NCBI GenBank assembly: GCA_019414045.1
Contig: DXMW01000032.1
Location: 62,001-126,000 of the forward strand
Direction of reading: 5' to 3'
DNA length: 64,000 nucleotides
Source of the DNA: Collinsella sp.
Lineage (GTDB): Bacteria; Actinomycetota; Coriobacteriia; Coriobacteriales; Coriobacteriaceae
Part shown: piece after piece, positions 33,792-42,011 of the stretch
Layout of the letters: each line of letters begins with the position of its first letter
Position numbering within the stretch: position 1 is the stretch's first letter
Notes under the pieces: model-generated
What the model saw: only the letters and a program-made list of their open reading frames with translations
Told to the model about the DNA's origin: nothing
The model's database searches: none
Translations under genes and position numbers: made by a program

Positions 33792-35102
33792 CTACTCGTC
33801 CAGTGCGGCAAAGGCCTGCTTCAGGTCCCAAATGATATCCTCGGCGTTCTCGGTACCGATGGAAAGACGGATCGTGGAGGGCGTGATGTTCTGCTCGGCG
33901 AGCTCCTCGGCAGAGAGCTGGGAGTGCGTAGTCGTAGCCGGGTGCACGACGAGCGACTTGACGTCGGCCACGTTGGCGAGCAGCGAGAACACCTGCAAGT
34001 GGTCGATGAACTTCCATGCAGCCTCCTGGCCGCCCTTAATCTCGAAGGTGAAGATCGAGGCACCACCGTTGGGGAAATACTGCTTGTAGAGCTCATGGTC
34101 GGGGTGCTCAGGCAGGCTCGGGTGGTTCACCTTGGCGACGTGGCTGTCACAAGCCAGGAACTCAACGACCTTCTTGGTGTTCTCGACATGGCGGTCGACG
34201 CGCAGTGACAGGGTCTCGGTGCCCTGGAGCAGGATCCAGGCGTTAAACGGACTAATGCAAGCGCCCTCGTCACGCAGCAGGATGGCGCGGACATAGGTCG
34301 CGAAGGCGGCAGGGCCGGCAGCCTCGGCAAACGAGACGCCATGGTAGGAGGGATTGGGCTCGGCGATCTGCGCATACTTGCCGCTCGCCTTCCAGTCAAA
34401 GTTGCCGCCATCGACAATCACGCCGCCCAGCGAGGTACCGTGACCGCCAATGAACTTGGTCGCGGAGTGGACGACGATATTGGCGCCATGCTCCAGCGGA
34501 CGGAACAGATACGGGGTACCGAAGGTGTTATCGACAACAACCGGCAGGCCATGCTTCTTGGCAATCTCGGAGATGGCGTCGATGTTGGGGATGTCGGAGT
34601 TGGGGTTGCCGAGCGTCTCGAGATAGATGACCGTGGTGTTGTCCTTGATGGCACCCTCGACCTCGTCCAGGTTGTGGGCGTCGACAAAGGTGGTCTCGAC
34701 ACCAAACTGGGAGAGCGTGTGCTCCAGCAGGTTGTAGGAGCCACCGTAGATGGTCTTCTGAGCCACCACGTGGTCACCGGCTTGGGCAAGAGCCTGCAGG
34801 GTATAGGTGATGGCAGCAGCACCGGAGGCGACGGCGAGGCCAGCAACGCCGCCCTCGAGCGCAGCGATACGGTCCTCGAAGACGCCCTGGGTGGAGTTGG
34901 TCAGACGGCCGTAGATGTTACCGGCGTCGGCAAGACCAAAGCGGTCGGCGGCGTGCTGGGAGTTGCGGAACACATAGCTCGTGGTCTGGTAGATAGGCAC
35001 GGCACGGGAGTCGGATGCAGGATCGGCGCTCTCCTGGCCAACGTGCAGCTGCAGGGTATCGAAACCAAAGGTGTGCTCGGGGTTGTTGATGAACTGGCCC
35101 AT
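33792..35102 (-). CDS. metY: O-acetylhomoserine sulfhydrylase / aminocarboxypropyltransferase
   Basis: A 436-residue PLP enzyme of the Cys/Met metabolism family. It makes homocysteine from O-acetylhomoserine and sulfide. YGRLTNSTQGVFEDRIAALEGG, the PLP-lysine motif VVHSATKFIGGHG, and PSYHGVSFAEAAGPAAFATY (the insert distinguishing MetY from MetB) are present. AAGGAGATCATC precedes the ATG. Transcription probably starts at 35280, giving a leader of about 175 bases that holds a short cysteine-containing ORF. A divergent LysR gene lies 273 bases away. Confidence 0.93.
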   Translation of the reverse strand: MGQFINNPEHTFGFDTLQLHVGQESADPASDSRAVPIYQTTSYVFRNSQHAADRFGLADAGNIYGRLTNSTQGVFEDRIAALEGGVAGLAVASGAAAITYTLQALAQAGDHVVAQKTIYGGSYNLLEHTLSQFGVETTFVDAHNLDEVEGAIKDNTTVIYLETLGNPNSDIPNIDAISEIAKKHGLPVVVDNTFGTPYLFRPLEHGANIVVHSATKFIGGHGTSLGGVIVDGGNFDWKASGKYAQIAEPNPSYHGVSFAEAAGPAAFATYVRAILLRDEGACISPFNAWILLQGTETLSLRVDRHVENTKKVVEFLACDSHVAKVNHPSLPEHPDHELYKQYFPNGGASIFTFEIKGGQEAAWKFIDHLQVFSLLANVADVKSLVVHPATTTHSQLSAEELAEQNITPSTIRLSIGTENAEDIIWDLKQAFAALDE

Positions 35103-35163
35103 GATGATCTCCTTGATCGAACGAAAGTAAATAAAAAGAGAGAAATAAGTCGCTGTCTCCTGA

Positions 35164-35217
35164 TCACGCCGACGGGCGCAAGCAGGAGCCCGGCATTCGT
35201 CTTGGTGAGCAATTCAT
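35164..35217 (-). CDS. Candidate 17-residue cysteine leader peptide of metY
   Basis: ATG 35217 follows AAAGGAGG at seven bases; the ORF encodes MNCSPRRMPGSCLRPSA and stops 61 bases before metY. Two cysteines in 17 residues, ahead of a sulfur-assimilation gene, suggest cysteine-dependent attenuation. CTCCTG, covering the second Cys codon, can pair with CAGGAG just past the stop, around an inner CGCC/GGCG stem. The peptide is not proven. Confidence 0.5.
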   Translation of the reverse strand: MNCSPRRMPGSCLRPSA

Positions 35218-35285
35218 ATGCGGGCCTCCTTTCGCATCCCGGTTCCGTGGTCGGCTTAATTACCTACCGCCTTTGTGTGTTTTGA

Positions 35286-35314
35286 ATAGTACGAGCATTG
35301 TTTCGCTCGGTCAA
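35286..35314 (-). promoter_or_regulatory. metY promoter
   Basis: On the minus strand TTGACC (35309-35314) and TACTAT (35286-35291) are exactly 17 bases apart. CGAGC and GCTCG form an inverted repeat in the spacer. TAACATGTTA and ATAGCTAT palindromes between here and lysR (35329-35359) are candidate LysR sites. Confidence 0.65.
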
Positions 35315-35375
35315 TCACTTAAAAGCGCTAACATGTTATCGGTTTTTTAGATAGCTATCGAAAGGACGGGCGTCG

Positions 35376-36278
35376 ATGACCCTCCAGCAGCTTCGTTTTC
35401 TGATTGCCGTGGCAGAGTCCGGCTCAATCAACGCCGCAGCTCAGCGCCTCTATACCGCTCAGTCCAACATCTCAAACGCCGTCAAAAGCCTCGAGCAGGA
35501 GCTCCATCTGGAAATCTTTACGCGCTCCAGCCGCGGCGTCACGCTCACCAACGACGGTACCGAGCTCTTAGGCTATGCGCGCCAAGTCGTGGAGCAGGCA
35601 GATATGCTCGAGGCCCGCTACGAGGACGGCGGCACACCCCAGGCGCGCCTTGCCATCTCGGCCCAGCACTACGCTTTTTCGGTCGAGGCCTTTGTCAACG
35701 TCGTCGAGCGCTGCCGCGACAGTAAGTTCGAGTTCATCATGCGCGAGACCACCACCTCGCAGATCATCGACGACGTCCGCGCATTTCGCAGCGATATCGG
35801 CATCCTCTATCTGGACGACTTTAATACCCGTGTCTTGCAGAAGGCCTTCGCCGATGCCCGCGCAAGCTTCCATCCCCTCTTCGACGCGACGGTCCACGTC
35901 TTCGTTAGCGAGCGCCACCCGCTCGCACGCCGCCCCCAGCTGTCCCTTGCCGACCTCACACCCTATACGCGCTACAGCTTTGAGCAGGGAACCTCAAACT
36001 CCTTCTATTACGCCGAGGAACCTTTTAGTTATATCCCCTGCGACCGCAACATACGAATCTCGGACCGCGGGACGCTCACTAACTTACTTATCACGTCGAA
36101 CGGTTACACCCTATCGACCGGTGTCCTCTCCAATGAAATGCAATGGGGTATGGCATCGATCCCGCTAGCAGACGCCCCAACGATGCACGTAGGCTATATC
36201 ATGCACGACGAGCGCAAGCCCTCTCCCCTCTTGCAACAATACCTCGACGAGCTCAACCGCATCATCCATGCCAACTAA
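35376..36278 (+). CDS. LysR-family transcriptional regulator
   Basis: A 300-residue regulator. The N-terminal helix-turn-helix is MTLQQLRFLIAVAESGSINA followed by AAQRLYTAQSNISNAVKSLE. The effector domain fills 90-295. It is divergent from metY, so control of sulfur-amino-acid synthesis (CysB/MetR-like role) is likely but inferred. The start has AAAGGACGGGCGTCG. No cofactor-binding motif identifies the ligand. Confidence 0.9.
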   Translation: MTLQQLRFLIAVAESGSINAAAQRLYTAQSNISNAVKSLEQELHLEIFTRSSRGVTLTNDGTELLGYARQVVEQADMLEARYEDGGTPQARLAISAQHYAFSVEAFVNVVERCRDSKFEFIMRETTTSQIIDDVRAFRSDIGILYLDDFNTRVLQKAFADARASFHPLFDATVHVFVSERHPLARRPQLSLADLTPYTRYSFEQGTSNSFYYAEEPFSYIPCDRNIRISDRGTLTNLLITSNGYTLSTGVLSNEMQWGMASIPLADAPTMHVGYIMHDERKPSPLLQQYLDELNRIIHAN

Positions 36279-36377
36279 CTGTCGGAAGACGGGGTAGAAA
36301 TCGTAGATAGCTAGCCCCCGGCGGGCATGGCGCTACAATGGTCACTCACATGAAACACACTCAACGAAAGGAAGCCC

Positions 36378-36863
36378 GTGAAGGTCATCATCTATACCGA
36401 CGGCTCGGCCCGATCAAATCCGGGACGCGGCGGCTACGGCGCCGTGCTCAAATACACCAACCCCGCCGGCAAGACCTTTACCTCCGAGCTTTCGCGCGGC
36501 TACGCCAAGACCACCAACAACCGCATGGAGCTCATGGCCGTTATCGTGGCGCTCGAGGCACTCAACCGCCCCTGCGAGGTCGAAGTCCATTCCGATTCGC
36601 AGTACGTCGTCAACGCCTTTAACAAGCACTGGATCGACGGCTGGAAAAAGCGCGGGTGGAAAACTGCCAACAAGCAGCCCGTCAAGAACCGCGACCTGTG
36701 GGAGCGTCTGCTTGCCGCAAAGAGCAAGCATAAGGTGGAGTTCATCTGGGTTAAGGGTCACGCCGGCCACGAGCTCAACGAGCGCTGCGATGAGCTCGCC
36801 ACCACGGCGGCCGACGGCAGCGACCTCGATATCGACGCCGGCTTTAACGAGAGCGACCTGTAA
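36378..36863 (+). CDS. rnhA: Ribonuclease HI
   Basis: A 161-residue RNase H removing RNA from RNA-DNA hybrids. Catalytic residues are in IIYTDGSARSNPG (Asp8), TNNRMELMAVI (Glu), HSDSQYVVNAF (Asp) and the C-terminal NERCDELA (Asp); the basic handle HWIDGWKKRGWKTANKQPVKNRDLW is present. GTG start with AAAGGAAGCCC. About 75 bases to the next gene. Confidence 0.95.
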   Translation: MKVIIYTDGSARSNPGRGGYGAVLKYTNPAGKTFTSELSRGYAKTTNNRMELMAVIVALEALNRPCEVEVHSDSQYVVNAFNKHWIDGWKKRGWKTANKQPVKNRDLWERLLAAKSKHKVEFIWVKGHAGHELNERCDELATTAADGSDLDIDAGFNESDL

Positions 36864-36936
36864 TAGCGTTTTCGCGCAGCTTTATATCTCCACGCGCTAC
36901 ACTCATCCTGTAGACCAAACAACGCAAGGGAGACGT

Positions 36937-38043
36937 ATGCTGCGTATAGCGACCATCGGCACATCCATGATCACCGACGACTTTATCCAAGTCGTCAACG
37001 CCAACGACCAAGCCGTGTTTGTGGGCACGCTTTCACGCGATGCCAATCGCGGTGCTGCCTTTACCGCCGAGCACGGCGGCGAGCGTAACTTCACCGCGCT
37101 TGACGAGCTTGCGTCCGCCGACGACGTCGACGCCGTCTACATCGGCAGCCCCAATGCGCTCCACTACGAGCAGGCGCTCGCCTGTATCGCCGGCGGCAAG
37201 CACGTTATCGTCGAAAAGCCCTTCTGCGCCACCAAGGCCCAAGCGTTCGAGGTCTTCCGTGCTGCCGAGGCAGCAGGCGTCGTGGCCCTCGAGGCCATGC
37301 GTCCCCTCCATGACCCCGCTTTCCACGCCGTCGAGGACGCCCTGGGCGAGATCGCGCCCATTCGCCGCGCCTCACTGCGCTTTGGCAAGTATTCTTCGCG
37401 CTACAACGAGGTTCTCGCGGGGCGCGCCACCAATATCTTCGACTGCAATATGGCATCGGGTTCCCTCATGGACATTGGCGTCTACACCGTCGAGCCCATG
37501 GTCGAGATTTTCGGCATGCCCTCTGGTCTCACCAGCATGACCACGCTGCTCGACCCCTCAACGCAAGAGCTCACGCACGGCCCCATCGACGGCTGCGGTT
37601 CCATCCTCGCCAGCTACGGCGGTGGCCGGATCTCCGTCGAGCTCGCGCACTCCAAAATTACGAATGACCTGCTGCCCTCGCAGATCGAAGGCGAGCGTGG
37701 CACTATCCAGATCGACCATCTGTCCACGCCCCGCAACGTCCGCATCGACTATCGCGGCGACGTCGTACGCGGCTCGGCGACCGAGGCACCGCGCGAACAG
37801 GGAGACGACGGCCGCGCGCTCGACCTGCCCAAATCGAGCAACACTATGGAATACGAACTCGCAGACTTTATCACCGCCATCGGCGGCATCGATAACGTTA
37901 AGGAAGAGATCTGGGAGACCCCGGCGGGACGCCACGAGCTCGGCCACTACCGCGATGTCACGCTCGTCTCGCTGCGCATCATGGATGCCGTACGTCAGCA
38001 GGCCGGCATTACCTTCCCCGCCGATTCAGTCAAGCAGGCCTAG
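36937..38043 (+). CDS. Gfo/Idh/MocA-family oxidoreductase
   Basis: A 368-residue protein. The nucleotide loop is atypical (IATIGTSMITDDF instead of GxGxxG), but AVYIGSPNALHYEQAL, HVIVEKPFCATKAQAFE and the C-terminal domain are normal. It differs from the paralogue at 28511-29530. AAGGGAGACGT precedes ATG 36937. The acylphosphatase gene starts two bases after its stop, so the two are co-transcribed. Substrate unknown. Confidence 0.85.
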   Translation: MLRIATIGTSMITDDFIQVVNANDQAVFVGTLSRDANRGAAFTAEHGGERNFTALDELASADDVDAVYIGSPNALHYEQALACIAGGKHVIVEKPFCATKAQAFEVFRAAEAAGVVALEAMRPLHDPAFHAVEDALGEIAPIRRASLRFGKYSSRYNEVLAGRATNIFDCNMASGSLMDIGVYTVEPMVEIFGMPSGLTSMTTLLDPSTQELTHGPIDGCGSILASYGGGRISVELAHSKITNDLLPSQIEGERGTIQIDHLSTPRNVRIDYRGDVVRGSATEAPREQGDDGRALDLPKSSNTMEYELADFITAIGGIDNVKEEIWETPAGRHELGHYRDVTLVSLRIMDAVRQQAGITFPADSVKQA

Positions 38044-38045
38044 CG

Positions 38046-38456
38046 ATGGGCCTCTTCGATACGTTCTTCTCCAGCGTCACCGGCGGCAGTCGAGAGCCTC
38101 AAAAACCATCAAACATCGAGTTCGAGCTGCGCCGCAGGCTTACTGTGCTCGCAAGCGACGAGGCCACTCAAGACACTCCCCTGCGCTACTTCCTGCACTG
38201 GACGGGGCAAGTCCAAGGCGTTGGTTTTCGCTTTACCAACACCAACCTCGCGCAGGCACGCGCACTCACCGGCTGGGTGCGTAACATGGAAGACGGCTCC
38301 GTCGAGATGGAGATACAGGGGGCTCCGGCAAACATCCTATCTCATCTCGAGGCGCTTCATGCCTCCTACGAGCGCATGGGAACGCGTTTTCGCCTCGCAG
38401 ACGCCCAGGCCCGAGCCCCACTTACCAATGAAGACGGTTTCAGTCCTCGTTATTAG
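38046..38456 (+). CDS. acyP: Acylphosphatase with N-terminal extension
   Basis: A 136-residue protein, longer than the usual 90. Residues 1-45 are an extension without motif. The acylphosphatase domain has the phosphate loop GQVQGVGFRFTNTNLAQ, with catalytic Arg, and GWVRNMEDGSVEMEIQG, with catalytic Asn. It hydrolyses acyl phosphates such as carbamoyl or acetyl phosphate. It directly follows the oxidoreductase gene. Confidence 0.88.
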   Translation: MGLFDTFFSSVTGGSREPQKPSNIEFELRRRLTVLASDEATQDTPLRYFLHWTGQVQGVGFRFTNTNLAQARALTGWVRNMEDGSVEMEIQGAPANILSHLEALHASYERMGTRFRLADAQARAPLTNEDGFSPRY

Positions 38457-38481
38457 TATTGTGTGCTAAATACGGTATCAT
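38453..38481 (+). promoter_or_regulatory. Promoter of the Fur-type gene with inverted repeat
   Basis: TTAGTA (38453-38458) and TATCAT (38476-38481) are 17 bases apart. GTATT (38456-38460) and AATAC (38469-38473) form an inverted repeat in the spacer, a possible autoregulatory Fur/PerR site. Confidence 0.4.
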
Positions 38482-38517
38482 TTACCTACGACCGTTGATA
38501 GAAAAGAGGCGAGGCGC

Positions 38518-38898
38518 ATGGCGGTGCAAAGAAGAAACACCAAGCAGCGGAAGCTGGTTCTTGACGCCGTGCGCCAAAGCTATAACCACCCCACCGCCGA
38601 TGAGATCTACAACGCCGTGCGCGCGCAGGATGACAAAATCAGCCGCGGTACGGTCTACCGCAATCTCAATCTCTTAGCCGACGCCGGCGAGATCCTCTCC
38701 ATCAAGACGCCGGGCGGCAGCCGCTTCGATCGCACGATCGAGCCGCATGCGCATATCATCTGCACCTCGTGCAGCCGCGTCATCGACGTACCGCTCCCCT
38801 TCGATGCCCAGCTCGACGCCAAGGCGTCCGAGCAAATCGGCTGGAACGTCACCTCGCACTACACCATCTTCGAGGGCCTCTGCCCCAACTGTAGGTAG
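38518..38898 (+). CDS. Fur/PerR-family metalloregulator
   Basis: A 126-residue regulator. The winged helix has HPTADEIYNAV and SRGTVYRNLNLLADAG. The dimer domain has RFDRTIEPHAHIICTSCSRVIDV and CPNCR, two Cys-x-x-Cys zinc pairs. The Asp in RFDRTIEPHAHI is compatible with a PerR-like peroxide sensor, but Fur or Zur roles cannot be excluded. ATG follows a purine-rich GAGGCGAGGCGC. Confidence 0.87.
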   Translation: MAVQRRNTKQRKLVLDAVRQSYNHPTADEIYNAVRAQDDKISRGTVYRNLNLLADAGEILSIKTPGGSRFDRTIEPHAHIICTSCSRVIDVPLPFDAQLDAKASEQIGWNVTSHYTIFEGLCPNCR

Positions 38899-38912
38899 AT
38901 TTTGGGACATGC

Positions 38913-39710
38913 CTACTCAGCAAGTAGACGACGCAGCTCTTCTTCGACCGTGCGCACGTAGCGGACACGGTCATTGACACCGCGCATGCTGGGATTGCAG
39001 CTCTCCATCAGATAGGGATGGCCCACCACGTTGAGCATGTCGCGATCGTTTTCGTTATCGCCAAACGCCATCATTTCGTTAGGTGAGATCCCCAGTGCGC
39101 GACCATAATCGGCAAGCGCGGACCCCTTGCCCGAATCAAAGCCGATAAAGTCGGTCCATTCGGTTCCCGACGTCATCACATCGACCCGGTCGCTAAAGCG
39201 ACGCGCAAAATACTCCAACGCCGCCGGCTGCTCTGTCTCGGGCGTTTGAAACGCAATCTTAATGACATCCTCGTCAATGTCCTCGGGACGGTCGACCACC
39301 GCCACATCGCAGTGGACCTCGTAACGCAAATGGTCGATGAACGCATCGTTACCGCTTATGGTGTAGAGGTGCCCCTCGCAGGAAAGGGTTACGTCGGCAT
39401 GGGGGTAGGCGACCACGGCATTCGCGATATCCATAGCAAGGCTACGTTCCATGGAACGTTTGACAACGGCACGCCCCTCGCTCATCACCAGGGCTCCGTT
39501 TTCGCATACATAGGCGAGCTCATCGGCCACCGGGGCAAACAGGTAGCGCAAGCTCGCATATTGACGGCCACTCGCCGGCATAAACACAATGCCGCGACGA
39601 TGCAGCTCGTCGATGAGCTCAAATGCCTCAGGACGCGGCTCGCGCTCCCCCGGATGCAGCAACGTGCCATCCAAATCGCAGGCGATCAGTTTGATTCCCT
39701 CAAGACCCAT
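38913..39710 (-). CDS. Cof-type HAD hydrolase
   Basis: A 265-residue HAD-IIB phosphatase. Nucleophile motif IKLIACDLDGTLLH at residues 6-19, motif II MPASGRQYASL, cap domain, and motif IV MMAFGDNENDRDMLNVVG. ATG 39710 follows GGGGAAGTAT; 27 codons open upstream are not supported. It converges on the Fur-type gene with only 14 bases between. Substrate unknown. Confidence 0.88.
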   Translation of the reverse strand: MGLEGIKLIACDLDGTLLHPGEREPRPEAFELIDELHRRGIVFMPASGRQYASLRYLFAPVADELAYVCENGALVMSEGRAVVKRSMERSLAMDIANAVVAYPHADVTLSCEGHLYTISGNDAFIDHLRYEVHCDVAVVDRPEDIDEDVIKIAFQTPETEQPAALEYFARRFSDRVDVMTSGTEWTDFIGFDSGKGSALADYGRALGISPNEMMAFGDNENDRDMLNVVGHPYLMESCNPSMRGVNDRVRYVRTVEEELRRLLAE

Positions 39711-39738
39711 ATACTTCCCCCAAAGCACCCCATCAAAA

Positions 39739-39781
39739 GTAAGACGGACTTTGAATAGTTGCCTCTCAAAGTCCGTCTTAC
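39739..39781 (-). terminator. Terminator of the SlyD-like/UreE-like unit
   Basis: A perfect 16-base stem (39739-39754 with 39766-39781) with an 11-base loop is followed on the minus strand by TTTTGAT. It begins 12 bases after the UreE-like stop. Confidence 0.8.
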
Positions 39782-39792
39782 GCATACGCACG

Positions 39793-40371
39793 TTAGCCGC
39801 GCGCCTTCTTTACGATCGTAAAGTCTGGAGCCATACTCACAACAACATCCGCCGCGCTCGATGCAAAGCGTCGACTGGCATCGAGCTCGCGTGTGACCAC
39901 CGAGAGCCGAACACCCTCGACACCCCGGAGCATGCGGCCCAAAACAGGCCGCACCGGCGTATACATGCGCACGGTATGCTCGTCCGAGTCGCCCCAGAAG
40001 AGCGGCGCATGCATGTTGCCGATTTCCCAGCACGCATGCGCGAGCGCAATCGGATCCATGCGGTCGACTTCGACCAAATAAACCTCGGCGCTGCGCAGGC
40101 GCACGACAACCGCTACGGGCACCGTGCCCGTGCGGTCGACAGCGAGCACGTCACCGTCGGCAAGACGCTCGCCATCAGTGGCATCCAGCCGGGCATTCAC
40201 CGTGCGCCCCAGCTCCGTCACGCCCACAAACAGGCGCGCATCAGCCTGGTCCCAATCGAGTAGCAGCTCGTCAACCTCAAAGACGCCACCCAGCTCCCGA
40301 CGAAGCAGGAGTTCATAGGACGGGTCGTTGAGATTTCCCAAGCGCTCCGTAGCTACCAGGTCCACGGACAT
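39793..40371 (-). CDS. UreE-like metallochaperone-fold protein lacking nickel-site histidines
   Basis: A 192-residue protein. LGRTVNARLDATDGERLADG resembles the peptide-binding domain of UreE, and DPIALAHACWEIGNMHAPLFW resembles the UreE core DPFMLAKACYHLGNRH. The normal HDHVLDDML nickel motif reads TPVRPVLGRMLRG here, so the conserved histidine is absent, and there is no His-rich tail. No urease genes are in the window. Its start touches the SlyD-like stop, so the two are coupled. Fold assignment is by my reading of motifs; function is open. Confidence 0.65.
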   Translation of the reverse strand: MSVDLVATERLGNLNDPSYELLLRRELGGVFEVDELLLDWDQADARLFVGVTELGRTVNARLDATDGERLADGDVLAVDRTGTVPVAVVVRLRSAEVYLVEVDRMDPIALAHACWEIGNMHAPLFWGDSDEHTVRMYTPVRPVLGRMLRGVEGVRLSVVTRELDASRRFASSAADVVVSMAPDFTIVKKARG

Positions 40372-40374
40372 CAA

Positions 40375-40803
40375 CTAGTCCTCGACCTCAACGAGCTCGA
40401 TATCAAAGTTGAGATCCTTGCCGGCAAGCTCGTGGTTGGCATCGAGCGTCACGGCCTCGGACGTCACATCGATGACGACAGCGGGGACAGGCATGCCGCT
40501 CGGCGTGGACAGGAAGAGCTTCATGCCCTTCTCGATCTGCTCGATGTTGGGAACCTGCTCGGCCGGGAAGGTCAGGACCATCTCGGGGTTGTGCTCGCCG
40601 TAGGCATCGGCAGCAGGAATGTGCACGGACTTCTTCTCGCCCACCTGCATATCGATAACGGCGGCGTCGAAGCCCTTGATCATCTGACCGGCACCGCAGG
40701 TGAACTCCAGCGGCTCACCGCGATCGTAGGAGCTATCGAACTGCGTGCCGTCATCGAGCGTGCCACGATAATGGGTCTTGACCTTCTTGCCCTGGTTGGA
40801 CAT
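40375..40803 (-). CDS. SlyD-like FKBP-type peptidyl-prolyl isomerase
   Basis: A 142-residue cytoplasmic FKBP. HYRGTLDDGTQFDSSYDRGEPLEF begins the FKBP half, GAGQMIKGFDAAVIDMQVGEK is the core, and residues 70-120 form the insert-in-flap chaperone domain typical of SlyD (AYGEHNPEMVLTFP). The His-rich metal-binding tail of E. coli SlyD is missing. ATG 40803 follows GGAGGTTACC. It forms a two-gene unit with the UreE-like gene. Confidence 0.88.
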   Translation of the reverse strand: MSNQGKKVKTHYRGTLDDGTQFDSSYDRGEPLEFTCGAGQMIKGFDAAVIDMQVGEKKSVHIPAADAYGEHNPEMVLTFPAEQVPNIEQIEKGMKLFLSTPSGMPVPAVVIDVTSEAVTLDANHELAGKDLNFDIELVEVED

Positions 40804-40923
40804 GGTAACCTCCGTGATAAGGGCGGCGCACAACGCGGGCCGCCGTGAACATATGGCGCTAACTATACCCTAGTCATACAATTCATTGACAGTTTGCAAA
40901 GAAACGCTGCAACCGGAGGAACC

Positions 40924-41937
40924 ATGGCATATCCCGTATTTGACCTACACTGCGACACCGCCGACCGTATCGGCTGGGCCACACTCGATCTTGACCTGCG
41001 CTTTACCGCCGGCACCGACGGTTATTTCCCCGGCGACGAAACGCATCCGCAAGATTTCGACCTTATCGAGGGCAACGCCTGCGCCATCTCGCTCGCAAAG
41101 ATCGGCAACACGCCGTGGGCGCAGTGCTTCGCTACGTTTGTCCCCGACGAGATTCCCACCGCCCACGCCGCGCGCTTCCAGGCGCAGATCATGGCGCATA
41201 TGAGCGGCCAGGCAATGCTCAACCACGACCGCATGGTCAACGTGCGCAGCGCCGCTGATATTCGCCCTGCGCTCAAAGACGGCAAGGTCGCCTGCATCCA
41301 CACCATCGAAAACGCCACGTTCTTTGCCGAGGACCCCGCGCTGATCGAGGTGCTCAAGAGCTTGGGCGTGCTTATGTCGTCACTCAGCTGGAACGCGCAG
41401 GGACCGCTCGCGAGCGGCCACGACACCCACGCCGGCCTCACCGCCGCCGGCATCGAGGCACTTACGCAGATGGAGCACGCCGGCATGATACTCGACGTCT
41501 CCCACCTCAACGACGAGTGCTTTGACGAGGTTGTCGCCCACGCCACGCGCCCCTTCGTCGCCAGCCACTCCAACTCCCGTGCGGTTTGCGGCGTCAAGCG
41601 CAACCTCACCGACGACCAGTTCCGCACCATTCGCGACATGGGCGGCATCGTCGGCCTCAACTACTGCAGCGAGTTCCTATCCAACGATGCGACCGACAAG
41701 ACCACCGCAGACGTCACCTTCGACCATCTGGCAGCCCATATCGAACACTGGCTCGACCTGGGCGGCGAAGATGTCATCGCACTCGGCGGCGACTGGGACG
41801 GCGCCAAGGTGCCCGCTTTCCTCTCCGATGCCAGCAAGATGCCCGAATTCCAGAACATGCTCTCCAAGCACTTTGGCAAGACCGTGATGCAGAAGCTCTG
41901 CAGCGATAACGCCCTTGCCTTCTTCGAGCGTTATTAA
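40924..41937 (+). CDS. Membrane dipeptidase family (M19) metallopeptidase
   Basis: A 337-residue renal-dipeptidase-like TIM barrel. Zinc ligands are visible: FDLHCDTADR (His, Asp), CIHTIENA (Glu), LDVSHLND (His) and VASHSNSRAVC (His). A C-terminal GGDWDGA segment matches the family. Bacterial members cleave dipeptides including D-amino-acid ones. ATG 40924 follows CGGAGGAACC; ten codons upstream are open without support. Confidence 0.92.
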   Translation: MAYPVFDLHCDTADRIGWATLDLDLRFTAGTDGYFPGDETHPQDFDLIEGNACAISLAKIGNTPWAQCFATFVPDEIPTAHAARFQAQIMAHMSGQAMLNHDRMVNVRSAADIRPALKDGKVACIHTIENATFFAEDPALIEVLKSLGVLMSSLSWNAQGPLASGHDTHAGLTAAGIEALTQMEHAGMILDVSHLNDECFDEVVAHATRPFVASHSNSRAVCGVKRNLTDDQFRTIRDMGGIVGLNYCSEFLSNDATDKTTADVTFDHLAAHIEHWLDLGGEDVIALGGDWDGAKVPAFLSDASKMPEFQNMLSKHFGKTVMQKLCSDNALAFFERY

Positions 41938-42011
41938 TTTCACATCCCTTGAGCGGGCCGGCATACCGAACGGTCGAAATGCCGGCCCGTCCCCAATCTG
42001 AAGGACCGCTT

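Noticed and set aside
35103..35375. SAM riboswitch or T-box before metY
   Set aside because: I could not draw the conserved cores of either. The leader looks better explained by a short cysteine-containing ORF with a hairpin.
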